64,000 bases of DNA from Halorussus salinus (GCF_004765815.2 NZ_SBIS02000012.1:124001-188000), one strand, 5' to 3'; positions 52,041 to 62,075 are shown, numbered from the stretch's first letter. A program made the numbers and translations. The notes: generated from the letters alone by a model not told the origin.

Positions 52041-53906
52041 TCATCGTAGCAACCGCCATGGCGGCCACGTCTCAGCCCCCGGCACCCGATTCAAAAAATA
52101 CAACACGAGCAACAACGGCACGACGAGAGCAAGAATAGTACTGAGAACTCGTCCCAAGCCAACAGCGCCGAAGATTCCGGACCGAGGAAGAACGCGCGCT
52201 CGATCAGACAGATAAGCCACGTCCTCGGCCCACCACGACGCAGGCTCATATTTCGCAGTCACCAGTCCTGAGTTCTGTACCGTCACAATCGCCTCACCGG
52301 ACTTGTTCGTCTCAATTTGAGCTCCCCGAAGACGTACGAATCCACCTCGGCCGGTCGTGTTGATCGGGTCGCCAGTCCGGTTCTCTCGGAGCGTCACACG
52401 AACATTCGCATACGTCGAATTCCAATCGGTCACTGAGAGAGTGAGATTTGCCTTCCGGACTTCAACCGGGCCCCCCGACTGTGTAATATCAGCCTCGACT
52501 CCTTGGACTACGCCCGTTGCAGATGCGGATTGACTGAGATTCGAGTATCGTACAGCGATAGTCCTCGTCGAATTATACGGCTTACTCGTCACCGGTACGG
52601 ACACGTTCTCGGGAAGTGACGAAGCAGGACTCGAATATCGAGAACTGTCAAATGCCGATACCTCGTAGAGATTCGTCCCACGGCTGGTAGTCGTCGTCAG
52701 ACCGAACCGACTCGGGAACGCCCGTACTTGAGCTGGTAGCGTCGGCGACGCACGCCACGAAGTCTCGTTCCGCGTCGAGGTACCTAGTCGGTCCCAGTCG
52801 GAATCACGCATCGAGAAGAACCGCCACTGAGTATGAATTGAAGCCCGTGAACCGAACTCGATACCGTTCCACCGGTCTGACGACTGAATAATCACGCCGC
52901 GGTCGCCATCCGGAAATTCGGCGGTTCGCAGGGCCGTCCGTAACTGGTAGACGGTTGCAGACACTTGGTCCGAGACTATCACACTGTCCGTAACCGAAGT
53001 CGATTCCGACGACCACCACGTCTCCGTGACCGTTTCACAAACCGTCTTAATACCATCACCCGTATCGATTTTCCGGCATTCCTCCTCGGATTCCGTATGC
53101 TTCGTGAGAACGGTCTTGTTCACTACAACTTCGACTTCGGCAACGAGTGAGATCGGCGTCCCCGAGGTAGTTTGGGTCCGGGCTGAATACGACATATTCA
53201 CTGCATGTCCCGGATCATTAGCCGTTCCAATACGAGGTCCTGACCGCTGACAACCGCCCGCTTGCCGAGGAGCGCTCGGACCTTGAACAACGCAGGCTGA
53301 CTTGATCTCGTGGTGGCGGAGCGTCCAAAGGACCTTCCTGCCGTCCGAGCCGTCCGTATCGTCCGCGGGCATCTGCACGCGATAATCGACGAGACCACGC
53401 ACTCGTCCGTCAGGTGCGATGTAGTGGACCGTCTGATTTGGAGTCTGATAGAGCCGGGTCGATGGCTGAATCCGGTAGAGCGTCGCGTGAGCGTCCTGTA
53501 TCCATCCCCGAGAACTCTGGCGGAGGGTAGCGTCTTCCGGATGCACTGACCGGGTACGGGTCGTCGAGAAGTTCCGAGCGTACGCAGCCCAGTCCCGCCG
53601 GTTCCACTGGCTCGGAAGCTCGGGTGGGGACGTCCAAATATAGTCAGTCCCGTTTAGGAGAGCCTCCATCGCAGTCCGGTTTTCCCCTGTCAGATTTCGA
53701 TACTGAGATTGGTTGATGTACTCGTCGTCGTCCATCGCCCAGAGCTTTGCAGTCTCGTTCGGTGAAATTCCGTGGCCTCCTCCATTGGAAGGTTGGTCTG
53801 CAGTGACGATGTGACCGCTCGCGAGTAAGGTGGCAGCGATGGCGATTAGGACTACAAGCTGGCGCGAAGTGTCCGTATCTATGTTGATAGTAGGGGTTTG
53901 TCTCAT
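52041..53906 (-). CDS. Secreted membrane-anchored protein of the transfer operon
   Basis: A 621-aa protein. An N-terminal signal helix (RQLVVLIAIAATLLASGHIV), a long Ser/Thr/Asn-rich extracellular part, and a C-terminal helix (STILALVVPLLLVLYFLNRV) with a short basic tail. The region at about 500-560 (LTLSVTDWNSTYANVRVTLR, GGFVRLRGAQIETNKSGEAI) is an immunoglobulin-like strand set. It probably forms part of the outer structure of the transfer apparatus. Confidence 0.78.
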   Translation of the reverse strand: MRQTPTINIDTDTSRQLVVLIAIAATLLASGHIVTADQPSNGGGHGISPNETAKLWAMDDDEYINQSQYRNLTGENRTAMEALLNGTDYIWTSPPELPSQWNRRDWAAYARNFSTTRTRSVHPEDATLRQSSRGWIQDAHATLYRIQPSTRLYQTPNQTVHYIAPDGRVRGLVDYRVQMPADDTDGSDGRKVLWTLRHHEIKSACVVQGPSAPRQAGGCQRSGPRIGTANDPGHAVNMSYSARTQTTSGTPISLVAEVEVVVNKTVLTKHTESEEECRKIDTGDGIKTVCETVTETWWSSESTSVTDSVIVSDQVSATVYQLRTALRTAEFPDGDRGVIIQSSDRWNGIEFGSRASIHTQWRFFSMRDSDWDRLGTSTRNETSWRASPTLPAQVRAFPSRFGLTTTTSRGTNLYEVSAFDSSRYSSPASSLPENVSVPVTSKPYNSTRTIAVRYSNLSQSASATGVVQGVEADITQSGGPVEVRKANLTLSVTDWNSTYANVRVTLRENRTGDPINTTGRGGFVRLRGAQIETNKSGEAIVTVQNSGLVTAKYEPASWWAEDVAYLSDRARVLPRSGIFGAVGLGRVLSTILALVVPLLLVLYFLNRVPGAETWPPWRLLR

Positions 53907-53973
53907 CGTACGAAAATCCGGAAATTGGGTTGCTAAACAGGACAGCTATTGACCCCCAGCAATTCCACCCGAA

Positions 53974-54387
53974 TTACCACGGGATGAAATTGATACACTT
54001 TGCAAGCGGGAAGCCTGCCTGCTTGGCGTACGTTACACCAATAGGTAGACCGATACAGATACTCGCGGCCGAAATCAGGGCTTCCCCGCGCCACTGCTTG
54101 AATTTCTTCTTGCGTTTCTTTCCGATGGGGAGTGAGCTGATGACGCGATCACCCAGAATAGCGATGACAGCGATTGGTGAGAAGCCGACGACCAACCCCC
54201 GAATCATGAGGTTGACCGAGTTCTTGAAAATGCCAACCTTACAGAGGAACGACTTGTCGTTTCCTGCTGCTGCTGGACCGACGAAGAGAAAGAGGAACAC
54301 AAGTAGCTTCCCGTACAGTTTGAGGCTTTTCACCAGTGGTCGGCTTGTACTCCGTGTCATTTCCGATGTGGATGAAGTTTCTGTCAT
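53974..54387 (-). CDS. Small membrane protein with VirB2-like topology
   Basis: A 137-aa protein. Hydrophobic parts at about 28-42 (LYGKLLVFLFLFVGPAAAGN, resembling a signal peptide with an AAA-G cleavage site), 63-82 (LVVGFSPIAVIAILGDRVIS) and 105-122 (ALISAASICIGLPIGVTYAK), with a strongly basic loop between (GKKRKKKFKQWRG). Signal plus two helices with a basic cytoplasmic loop is the layout of VirB2/TrbC pilins. Sequence similarity is not proven. Confidence 0.6.
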   Translation of the reverse strand: MTETSSTSEMTRSTSRPLVKSLKLYGKLLVFLFLFVGPAAAGNDKSFLCKVGIFKNSVNLMIRGLVVGFSPIAVIAILGDRVISSLPIGKKRKKKFKQWRGEALISAASICIGLPIGVTYAKQAGFPLAKCINFIPW

Positions 54388-54686
54388 GTTTTGGATTCTT
54401 GCTGGGTGTTTGGTTCGTTCGGCTTGTCATGTTGGCCAGATCGAGGACTGAACTGGCAGAATTCTGTAAGGCTGTGGGCGCGGTCGAGGATCTCGTCGAC
54501 CGTTACTTGGTCGCTCTCCTCGATGGCTTCGTAGTGTTGCTTGACTTCCCGCGGAGAGTAGCCGCTCCGTCGGATTTCGCGGTCGATGGCATCGCGGAGA
54601 AGACCTGCACCATTGACGCGGTCGGTCAGTCGCAGAAATACGTCTTGGTACGGGTCGACGCCGTTCGTTCGTGTTACTTTACCCAT
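54384..54686 (-). CDS. Small charged protein, 100 aa
   Basis: The ATG at 54684-54686 (MGKVTRTNGVDPYQDVFLRL) is chosen over 54707 as it starts the conserved-looking part. It is helical with the stretch RDAIDREIRRSGYSPREVKQ and a polar tail. It overlaps the VirB2-like gene by 4 bp. Not recognised; perhaps a regulator or chaperone for the operon. Confidence 0.65.
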   Translation of the reverse strand: MGKVTRTNGVDPYQDVFLRLTDRVNGAGLLRDAIDREIRRSGYSPREVKQHYEAIEESDQVTVDEILDRAHSLTEFCQFSPRSGQHDKPNEPNTQQESKT

Positions 54687-54822
54687 AATGCTTCTCCTGT
54701 TGAACAATGTGGTTTGACATTGGTATTCAGCAGTCTACCCAACTCCAAATAGTCTTATTTACGACAAATACTTTTATTAGGGAATTTTATTAACTAGAAT
54801 TAGTAGACTCGCGGGAGAGGCG

Positions 54823-55110
54823 TCACTCAACGAGTTCGGGAAGACGATTCGGCTGGCGATCACTGATGAACTCTCGAATCTCGTCCATCATCGCCAACAT
54901 CGGACACCGACCGTCCGGATTCGAACTACACATCGGACACGGACCCGGTGCAGTGACGTAGCTCGCGTAGACGCCGTATATCTCAATCAGAAGGTCTACC
55001 GCGACATCCACATCGTCTCGACCATCACGAACGGGTCTGGACACTCCCAACTCCGACCGCTCTATCCCATCTTCCGTAGAACGAACTTCGGTTTCTTCGG
55101 AGTATTGCAT
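54823..55110 (-). CDS. Small Cys-containing protein, 95 aa
   Basis: The ATG at 55108-55110 (MQYSEETEVRSTED) follows the previous gene by 11 bp. PCPMCSSNPDGRCPM gives a CxxC plus a later Cys, a possible metal site. The ends are acidic. It is cotranscribed with the large surface protein. Not recognised. Confidence 0.65.
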   Translation of the reverse strand: MQYSEETEVRSTEDGIERSELGVSRPVRDGRDDVDVAVDLLIEIYGVYASYVTAPGPCPMCSSNPDGRCPMLAMMDEIREFISDRQPNRLPELVE

Positions 55111-55121
55111 TGTTACGATAC

Positions 55122-58100
55122 TTAACTCGAAGTGGTGTTGGTTCTGGCCACCTGTTCGAAAGTGCTGTACTGGTAGGTCAACCCACTTCCCTCGACGAAT
55201 GCGTAGACCTGCGAGGAGTCGGCTGTCTTCACGCGAATTATGTTTTCGCCTTCGGTGAACCACTCTGCCGGTAACTCCGTGGTCACATTTCCGTACAGCT
55301 GGCCGTCAACGAGTTTCGACATGGGTATTCTTTTGGAATACCGTTCGTCGTTCGCATTCCTGACGACGATTTTCGGTTCGTAGGTCTGGGACCGCTCGCC
55401 GTCATAGCTCACCGAAGCAGCAGCCTTGGTCGTGACTCCATCGACAGGTTCTGTGAGTATTTCCAACTCGTTTGCTCCAAGCGACAACTCCGAAATATTG
55501 AGACCTGACGGAGCCGAGAGTCCAGTGTTCTCTTGCGAGGTCTCGAACTCGTCTGGGTAGGTGTACGCCTGCCCATTGATTTGGACCGTCGCTTCTTCGG
55601 GGACGGCTCGAGCCTCGTACGTGAACGTGTAGTTCACAGGCCCGCTTTCAGTCTTCAATTCGAGAGATTCTATTCCAGCTTTCGAGACTTCATGAGCCGG
55701 AATATCACACGTTTTTGTCTCCTTGAGAACCCCGTTGAACGAACAGATTTTGTTCCCTCCAAGTTTGACTATGGGACTACGGGTTCCCGTGCGCTCAGTC
55801 CGACTGAGACTGTATTTGACAGCACTCCCACCAGATGTCGAAACCGAAATCGTGTTCTGACCGGACTCTAAGGGAAGCGAAATCGATTCTGTTTCTCCTG
55901 CCGAGAGCGACGATGTTCGTTTTGTCTCACCGTTTACCGAGACCGTTACACGGCCCGTATCAGCTTTCGTCACCACTCCTTCATCAGAACTATACACGTT
56001 GGCGTATCCAGCGTCTCTCGCTTTCGTTTCGACGTCGATTGACTCACCTTGTTCCAAGTACACTCGTTTAGTGATTGTCCCTTCTCGGGATTCCTCCTCT
56101 CCAGCCATCGTATACACGTCTTTACTGACTACAGTCTCACCTGCTATGCTGATGTCTATTGAAGCGTACCCCCCAATATCGTCCCCCCACGTTCCCATGG
56201 TATACGCTCGAATGAACCACGGGATATTGAGGTGATAATACCCGTCTTCCGGCGCTTTGAACAGCGTCTTTTCCGTTGTTTGATATCCGCCTTCCCACAC
56301 GTCTCCACTTGAGCCAGGCCCCGGTGTTTTGTAAGCAGTTTCTACACTATTTCGCCCTGTTAACGTCATTTCTACATCAGTCGGGGAAAGATTCCCATCG
56401 ATAGTCACGGACTTCTTTGACGAAGTACTCCCCTGATAGGTTCCGACCCTACTGTCGGTGAATTCCACATAGTTATTTCCAAATCCGTCGGCAGAAAACA
56501 CTAGCTCGTCTCCTTTCTCAACGGTGACAGTAGCTTCAAGTGTACCCCCTCGTCTGTTCCCCCAGCGTTGCTTGTACCCGCCAATGTTGTTTTTATTTAT
56601 ACTTTCGACGGTACTGCACCCGCCATTCTTCTTGCATACTTCCAATGCGACAGAACCACTGAAGGACCGTGAATAGTATGGATTATACATTTTCCAATCT
56701 GCCGCTATTTTGTACGTCCCACTTCTAGGCACGGTGATTTTACCTTCATCGTGTTCATTTTCCCAACCATGTGTACGGGGCAGATTGTAGAGATTGAGTT
56801 CTGTGGGTATAGTACTCGTTTTGAATTTCCCGTTGTCAGTTACCTCCGTTCTTGATAGAGTCGAAGCCAGGTCTATCTCAAGGTTCCGTGGCTGGAGATT
56901 CCCTCGAACGCCGAGATTCGGGGAATTTCCACGGTAGGTGCCAGACTGCGAGACGTTTTCAGATGTTGGGACTCCCCACAACCGCACCCGTTGATTTGTC
57001 GGGCGCTGAGTCCCGTCAATCGAAAACCGAGTACTATTCTCGGTGCCTCGAATCGTAGTGATCTGTCTACTCAAGGTATTCACTCCTCTCAATCTCACAG
57101 TCAGATTATCTGCGTTCCGCGGTTGCTCGAATTGTATCGTTGAACGAATATCCGTTCCTTGACCCTCTACTCGAATCGGCTGTTTCGAGGGAACGACCAG
57201 TTCCAGTTCGTTGTCAGTGATTGTTCCATCTTGAGTTTCGAAGTAGATAGCGTTCGGATTGCCAAGTATGGCTACCGACCCGTTCTCGAACATCCGGAAC
57301 CGAACGTCGTCTGAAACTGCCAGTTTTCTGTCGTTCGGAGGTTCGACGTAGATTCTGTGTTTACCAGCGGAAATATTCCTAAACTCGTATGCTCCCGAGG
57401 AGTTAGTGGTGATCGTCCGAGAGGACGAGGAGAGATGGACTGTCGCTCCACTAAGCGCGGTGTCGTTCGAGTCGTAAACAGTGCCCCGGAGAAGATGCAG
57501 TTCATTCTGGGTAGAGCCGGTTCGATTGGTAACGTCATTTGACTCAGTTCGGTCGTCTGTTTCATCTAGATCCGGATGTTCGATTCCATCCCAGTGGTAC
57601 TCGTCTGGTTCCGAATCACTTCCATCTGGGTCCCAGTCCTCTAAGTCGGATTGAACCTCCTCGACCGGAATGGGGTCGACGCTCGGGAGACTGCCGGGGA
57701 ATTGGTCGTCGTACGACTCCCAGATGATAATCGCGCCTTCTGCGTGAGATTTGTTCTCGTAGAAGAAGGGGTCGTCGCCATACGTCGCGTTCGGATAGAG
57801 ATAGACGACACTCCCGTTGATTTTGCCACCAACCACATAGCTTCCGTTATGCTCGAAGACGGACCAGTTAGTCGACCACCTGCTCTCAAGTTCGCTTCCG
57901 GAAGGAGCCTCTGGTTCTGGATACCGCGTTTGGTTCTGGTCGTGTTTCGAACTCCACGCGAGAACTGAGTTCCGAACGTTTGGCCGTAGATCGTAGAAAT
58001 ACGGCACCTGAGTAACATTTCCGTTCGGTTCCAAGTAGACTATTTCTCCATCAATTTTACCGGTTACGACGAATTGACTGTTGTACTCGTAGATCGTCCA

Positions 58101-58562
58101 GTTTCTCGTCTCGTTATAAATATTAAGTGTGGGGTCAGAAACCTCCGTGAGATTCGCGTATGCTGCCGCGGTGCCTGACGAACTATTCCCGAATGGTATA
58201 GTGAGAAGACCGGAGAACGCGAGGAGGCCTGCGATAGTCACTAATCCGATGAACGCTGCCATCAGAAGTGTAGAGCGGTCGGGCTCAAGAGAGACATCGA
58301 AATCGAAGCGGAACGACCTGCGGGCCGTAGTAACGGCCCCTGAGAGTAGTTCGAGTAGCCCGGAATCGTCGCTGGTAGCCGATTCGAGCTGGCGGCGAAT
58401 TTTATTGGGTGGCACCTGCTCGGTGGAACAACCGCCATTTGGACACCGACTCGCGTAAATGAGTTCATGCTCGTGGTCATCGTACTGGCTGGCAAGTCGG
58501 GATAGCGGTGCGAGTGGGCCTTGGCAATTCGGACAGCGAAGGTCTGAACGGTCGGTTGTCAT
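55122..58562 (-). CDS. Large surface protein with cytoplasmic zinc ribbon and one membrane helix
   Basis: An 1146-aa protein. An N-terminal zinc ribbon (CPNCQGPL near 10 and CPNGGC near 40) is followed by one helix (98-124, LLMAAFIGLVTIAGLLAFSG) and then about 1000 extracellular residues. A carboxypeptidase-regulatory-like domain is at about 355-415 (GTVYDSNDTALSGATVHLSS), then several jelly-roll-like, Ser/Thr-rich domains with repeated phrases such as LPRTHGWENEHDEGKITVPR. It is likely an adhesin or pilus-tip-like part for cell contact during transfer. Confidence 0.82.
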   Translation of the reverse strand: MTTDRSDLRCPNCQGPLAPLSRLASQYDDHEHELIYASRCPNGGCSTEQVPPNKIRRQLESATSDDSGLLELLSGAVTTARRSFRFDFDVSLEPDRSTLLMAAFIGLVTIAGLLAFSGLLTIPFGNSSSGTAAAYANLTEVSDPTLNIYNETRNWTIYEYNSQFVVTGKIDGEIVYLEPNGNVTQVPYFYDLRPNVRNSVLAWSSKHDQNQTRYPEPEAPSGSELESRWSTNWSVFEHNGSYVVGGKINGSVVYLYPNATYGDDPFFYENKSHAEGAIIIWESYDDQFPGSLPSVDPIPVEEVQSDLEDWDPDGSDSEPDEYHWDGIEHPDLDETDDRTESNDVTNRTGSTQNELHLLRGTVYDSNDTALSGATVHLSSSSRTITTNSSGAYEFRNISAGKHRIYVEPPNDRKLAVSDDVRFRMFENGSVAILGNPNAIYFETQDGTITDNELELVVPSKQPIRVEGQGTDIRSTIQFEQPRNADNLTVRLRGVNTLSRQITTIRGTENSTRFSIDGTQRPTNQRVRLWGVPTSENVSQSGTYRGNSPNLGVRGNLQPRNLEIDLASTLSRTEVTDNGKFKTSTIPTELNLYNLPRTHGWENEHDEGKITVPRSGTYKIAADWKMYNPYYSRSFSGSVALEVCKKNGGCSTVESINKNNIGGYKQRWGNRRGGTLEATVTVEKGDELVFSADGFGNNYVEFTDSRVGTYQGSTSSKKSVTIDGNLSPTDVEMTLTGRNSVETAYKTPGPGSSGDVWEGGYQTTEKTLFKAPEDGYYHLNIPWFIRAYTMGTWGDDIGGYASIDISIAGETVVSKDVYTMAGEEESREGTITKRVYLEQGESIDVETKARDAGYANVYSSDEGVVTKADTGRVTVSVNGETKRTSSLSAGETESISLPLESGQNTISVSTSGGSAVKYSLSRTERTGTRSPIVKLGGNKICSFNGVLKETKTCDIPAHEVSKAGIESLELKTESGPVNYTFTYEARAVPEEATVQINGQAYTYPDEFETSQENTGLSAPSGLNISELSLGANELEILTEPVDGVTTKAAASVSYDGERSQTYEPKIVVRNANDERYSKRIPMSKLVDGQLYGNVTTELPAEWFTEGENIIRVKTADSSQVYAFVEGSGLTYQYSTFEQVARTNTTSS

Positions 58563-58693
58563 GGTTCGAGTGTGTTTTAAGAGAGGTTGATTGTCGGACG
58601 GATTACTTCAATAAAAGTATTCCAATCAGTCTTTTTAACCATTTATTAGGGATATTTAACTAACCACGTTCCCGTCGGGCTATCTCAGAACAG

Positions 58694-58734
58694 CTAACCA
58701 ATGAGCCGGTAGATCGAGAACATCCATTGGTTAG
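58694..58734. repeat. Dispersed inverted repeat IR-h
   Basis: CTAACCAATG at 58694-58703 and CATTGGTTAG at 58725-58734, with a 21-bp middle, one base shorter than in the other ten. It lies between two transfer-operon genes, beside a promoter-like AT-rich stretch. Confidence 0.9.
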
Positions 58735-58760
58735 CCAAACGAGAGTGAATCAATAGCATA

Positions 58761-60608
58761 TCACATCCGCCAATCGGGAGGCGATATTATATCCTCGACT
58801 TGACTCGGATCAAGAGACACTTCTGCTTGTTCACGCCCGGATTCCCGTGCAAGCTGAACATAGGACATTTCGTCCATCTTCTCTTTCATCACATCCTCGC
58901 CGTATTCATCCTGTATGTTCTCCATGAGAATCTGCGCACCTTCAATCGAGAGATCACTTTCATCAATCATCCGATCAAACGGCTCCTCGCCTTGCTCTAC
59001 TGATTCCGGGTCTATCGGTCCCGAGTTTACCGTTCCGGGGTCTACCGAACCCGGTTCTACTCCTTCAATCGAATTTCTCTCTTCTGCGTCAACTCCACCG
59101 CTTGGCATCTGAGACTCCTCGGCGATCTCCTCTATCGACCTACCGGATTCCCGAACTGACCCCATCGTCCGTGCAATTGACTTGCCGGTGTTCTCATCTT
59201 GGACTAACTTGCGTTCAAACCAGTTATCCCACTCCCCAAATTGATACGCAGCCGTGTCAGTATCCGGTCTTTTCTTTCCCATCGAACCAACGTTCCCACG
59301 GTCGCGGCCTTCTCGACCTTCTGTTTCTCCCCGTGATACTGCCTTCGACGCGGACTCTGGGACATTCTTGTAAGCAGATAGCTTGTTTTTTGTTGCTTGT
59401 GCTGCCTGCTTGGCTTTGGATAAATGGGGAGTTGAGGAAGGGGCCACTTCACGAGCGCTTTGGTGTTCTCCCTTCATCATGCGAGGTACCTTCTTCGGAT
59501 TCTTTGCCCATGTCGTAGCTCCAGAGGCATAATGTAATCCTGCGCGCTTCGTCATGTTTGCGAGAGGCTTTGAACCCTGTTGGACGCGATTCTCTAGCTG
59601 GGCAGTCTTCTCCTCGACGAGTCCACCGTACTCGTCGCTGGACGCTTCGCCGAGGTCACCAACAGCCGTTCCACTCGCCGCTGATTCGACTTTCCCGAGT
59701 GTTTTGGACATCCCGGACAGCATCGCCCCCTTGAGCGCGAGATGGTAGAGGCCGAGCGAAGCGGCTGGTAGCACCATCGAGATAGTAGCTTGAGCGAATC
59801 CGCCGAGGTCTGGGAGAAAAGGAAGACTTTCCGACGAGAAAACGGTTGTTGCGAAGTCGAACATGCCAGCGACCAATATTGGAAGGAATGATAAAGCGAT
59901 AAAGATCTCAAAGATTTTTGTGGTGATTCCGTTCAGGACCGGAACGTCAAGTAGGTAGATGACAGCCAGCAGGTGGATGTACTGCATTACGAATATCAAG
60001 AAGAGAATTCTGAAGAGATACGCTAACACGGCACCGATAAGGAGAGCGCCATCGAGACCGCTGACTCCGAGTGCCAGAAAGTTTCCACCGGGGGTTGCCG
60101 CCGCAGTGAGAAGTGCAGTGAGTTGTGTCGTAACGATAGGAAGGAGTTCATCGGGAGTCGGCGCAAGTGCTTTCGTCAGTCCGGAGAAGAAAACGAGGAC
60201 GCCTGCGCCAAACGACCACGAGAACGGAAGTGTGACGAGCGCTCCGAAGATGCTAGTCTGGGCCTGACGGGTTTTCTTTTGTGAGATGCCGGGAACAGCC
60301 TCGAGAACGCGAATCACGAGATAGAGAACGAACAGAATGGTAACTGCGGTTGGCATAACCTCCGACCACGCAGTCTTAAACACGCTCGGCCACGGCGGAT
60401 TTGCTGGCTTCTGGACGAGTGCAACGGTCGTTGGACAGTTCGGATACGACTGACTCGCTCCTTTGACACACCGTTTTGGAACAGGTGTGTATAGGATAAT
60501 CTCAAGCCCAGTTTGGATAATACCTTCGAGGCCGTCAATGAAGCCCGGTAAGAGCTTTTTGAATATTCCAAGAAGTGCTTTTATGAAATCGGCGACTAAG
60601 TTAGCCAT
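58761..60608 (-). CDS. VirB6/TrbL-like polytopic membrane protein
   Basis: A 615-aa protein. Residues 1-320 contain six or more hydrophobic helices (VMPTAVTILFVLYLVIRVLE, LDGALLIGAVLAYLFRILFL, LAVIYLLDVPVLNGITTKIF, ISMVLPAASLGLYHLALKGA). Residues 320-615 are hydrophilic and acidic (coiled and low complexity). A membrane N-terminal half with a long soluble tail is the layout of VirB6/TrbL channel proteins. It belongs to the same operon, being followed by the surface protein. Confidence 0.78.
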   Translation of the reverse strand: MANLVADFIKALLGIFKKLLPGFIDGLEGIIQTGLEIILYTPVPKRCVKGASQSYPNCPTTVALVQKPANPPWPSVFKTAWSEVMPTAVTILFVLYLVIRVLEAVPGISQKKTRQAQTSIFGALVTLPFSWSFGAGVLVFFSGLTKALAPTPDELLPIVTTQLTALLTAAATPGGNFLALGVSGLDGALLIGAVLAYLFRILFLIFVMQYIHLLAVIYLLDVPVLNGITTKIFEIFIALSFLPILVAGMFDFATTVFSSESLPFLPDLGGFAQATISMVLPAASLGLYHLALKGAMLSGMSKTLGKVESAASGTAVGDLGEASSDEYGGLVEEKTAQLENRVQQGSKPLANMTKRAGLHYASGATTWAKNPKKVPRMMKGEHQSAREVAPSSTPHLSKAKQAAQATKNKLSAYKNVPESASKAVSRGETEGREGRDRGNVGSMGKKRPDTDTAAYQFGEWDNWFERKLVQDENTGKSIARTMGSVRESGRSIEEIAEESQMPSGGVDAEERNSIEGVEPGSVDPGTVNSGPIDPESVEQGEEPFDRMIDESDLSIEGAQILMENIQDEYGEDVMKEKMDEMSYVQLARESGREQAEVSLDPSQVEDIISPPDWRM

Positions 60609-60609
60609 T

Positions 60610-61407
60610 TTACTGAGGTTTCAGGTATTTCTGACAGGCTTTCTGCGGATCATCTGAGTCTTCTGTTACAAGACGATATTTGTTTTCGATATTTTCACCG
60701 ATTTTTGTTGACAAAATGACGGACAGTTCTGTAGACTCACCGCATGTAAATTCGGAACCGAAGAGGAATGGTCCGTTTTGGGTCAAGAGTTGCTTAGTTT
60801 CTCCAGGCCGGATTGTGACATTCTCCAGTTGTTCATCTTGAAGTGTCTGGAGGCCAGAGAACAGTGAGGTGGACTCCTTTGACCATGGATTCGGCACCCC
60901 CGGCATCGTGACGAAGGTTATCTGTTGGGGAACCGTTCCCGTGTTAGAGATTTCTAGATAGGCCTGATAGTGTTTTGCTCCGAGCGGCCACTCCACATCA
61001 TCGGTCTGAAACCATGTCGCTACTCGGTCGATTTCTACGTTCGGTTGGAGGTCTACCGAGGCTTCACCGATGACGTTGTCGGATGAGATGGCGACTACTC
61101 GATGGGTGCCACGGGGGACCGACTGCAAGATGTTGAACGACGCTTTGGTTGACCCGGTCGGAATCGATTGCGACCCGAGCGATGGTGAACCGTCCGGCCC
61201 GATGACGTTCACCTTCTCGACGTCTGCTTCTGGGGACAGCGAGACGACGAGTTTCGTTCTATCGATTGACGCCTTCTCGATAGCACCTTGCGTCTGTGTC
61301 GTAGTGGTGGTTGAACCTGATTCTGTGTTGGAAAGCATTCCGGCACATCCTGCAAGAGCAGTAAGCGAGGTGGTACCAGCGACTTGGAGCAGCGTACGTC
61401 GATTCAT
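60610..61407 (-). CDS. Lipoprotein, first part of the transfer operon
   Basis: A 265-aa protein. The signal MNRRTLLQVAGTTSLTALAG ends in a Cys (ALAGC lipobox) with a Tat-type RR. A Ser/Thr linker follows, then two beta-rich parts (IDRTKLVVSLSPEADVEKVN, YQAYLEISNTGTVPQQITFV). Its stop lies 1 bp before the start of the VirB6-like gene. Probably an external part of the transfer channel. Confidence 0.75.
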   Translation of the reverse strand: MNRRTLLQVAGTTSLTALAGCAGMLSNTESGSTTTTTQTQGAIEKASIDRTKLVVSLSPEADVEKVNVIGPDGSPSLGSQSIPTGSTKASFNILQSVPRGTHRVVAISSDNVIGEASVDLQPNVEIDRVATWFQTDDVEWPLGAKHYQAYLEISNTGTVPQQITFVTMPGVPNPWSKESTSLFSGLQTLQDEQLENVTIRPGETKQLLTQNGPFLFGSEFTCGESTELSVILSTKIGENIENKYRLVTEDSDDPQKACQKYLKPQ

Positions 61408-61510
61408 TTGTGCCTGATTGTGTATCCTTTATTCAACCTTTTAATACTTAATTAACTGAAGTTAACTATCAGGAAGGAACCCGTCTAGTCTACGCACGGT
61501 TCAACTAGTG

Positions 61511-61695
61511 GGACGAACGGGGACATTGTCTGTTGGCGGTGTCGCTAGCTGGTGTTCGCCGACGTTGAGACCGTATCCGTCGAGCAGATCCTCACGGACC
61601 TGCCGGAGCGAAGGGGCATCGAGATGCTCACTCTCGGGGCGGCCGAAGTCGTCGTCGGTATCCGACCTCGGTGGAAACGGTGCGCGCCCTACTAA
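61511..61695 (+). pseudogene. Relic of cassette A
   Basis: DIVCWRCR and a TAG at 61523-61549 are the end of the 58-aa zinc gene. Directly after, FADVETVSVEQILTDLPE and LTLGAAEVVVGI match both ends of the 124-aa gene (VETDVEQVLTGL, TLGTVEVVATAF), with the Cys-rich middle deleted. The frame ends at 61695 inside IR-i. The 61408-61510 stretch has nothing else. Confidence 0.65.
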
Positions 61696-61733
61696 CCAAT
61701 GAAGCGGTTTTCAGACAAGGACTCATTGGTTAG
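61692..61733. repeat. Dispersed inverted repeat IR-i
   Basis: CTAACCAATG at 61692-61701 and CATTGGTTAG at 61724-61733; both arms perfect. It begins at the very end of the cassette A relic. Confidence 0.9.
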
Positions 61734-61818
61734 TAGAGTTGGTGGTGCAATCCGCTTTTCTCGCTCCGAGACAGGCACGCGGGTGTTCAAGCAGTGAGAG
61801 GCAAAATGCGGCCTGCGG

Positions 61819-61860
61819 CTAACCAATGAGTTCTATTCGGTAGACGGCGTCATTGGTTAG
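61819..61860. repeat. Dispersed inverted repeat IR-j
   Basis: CTAACCAATG at 61819-61828 and CATTGGTTAG at 61851-61860, 118 bp after IR-i, the same pair spacing as IR-c/IR-d (about 120 bp). The 61861-62075 stretch beyond it contains only a short GC hairpin (GAGCGCG/CGCGCTC). Confidence 0.9.
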
Positions 61861-62075
61861 TAGCCATGCGACCCGGCGCTCGAACCAGATACGCGAGCGC
61901 GGTCGCGCTCGAGCGCAAGGTGTTTTGCAAACGTGGACACCGCGTGATGTGTGCAATTCTCGGCGTCGATTTCTGAGCGTGCGTGACCACGAGAGGACCA
62001 CGAAAAGTAGTCCGACTCTAAACGTAGGGAAAAGCGATTGTTGGTGTTGGAGCCGATTCAACGCGACGGCGAGCC

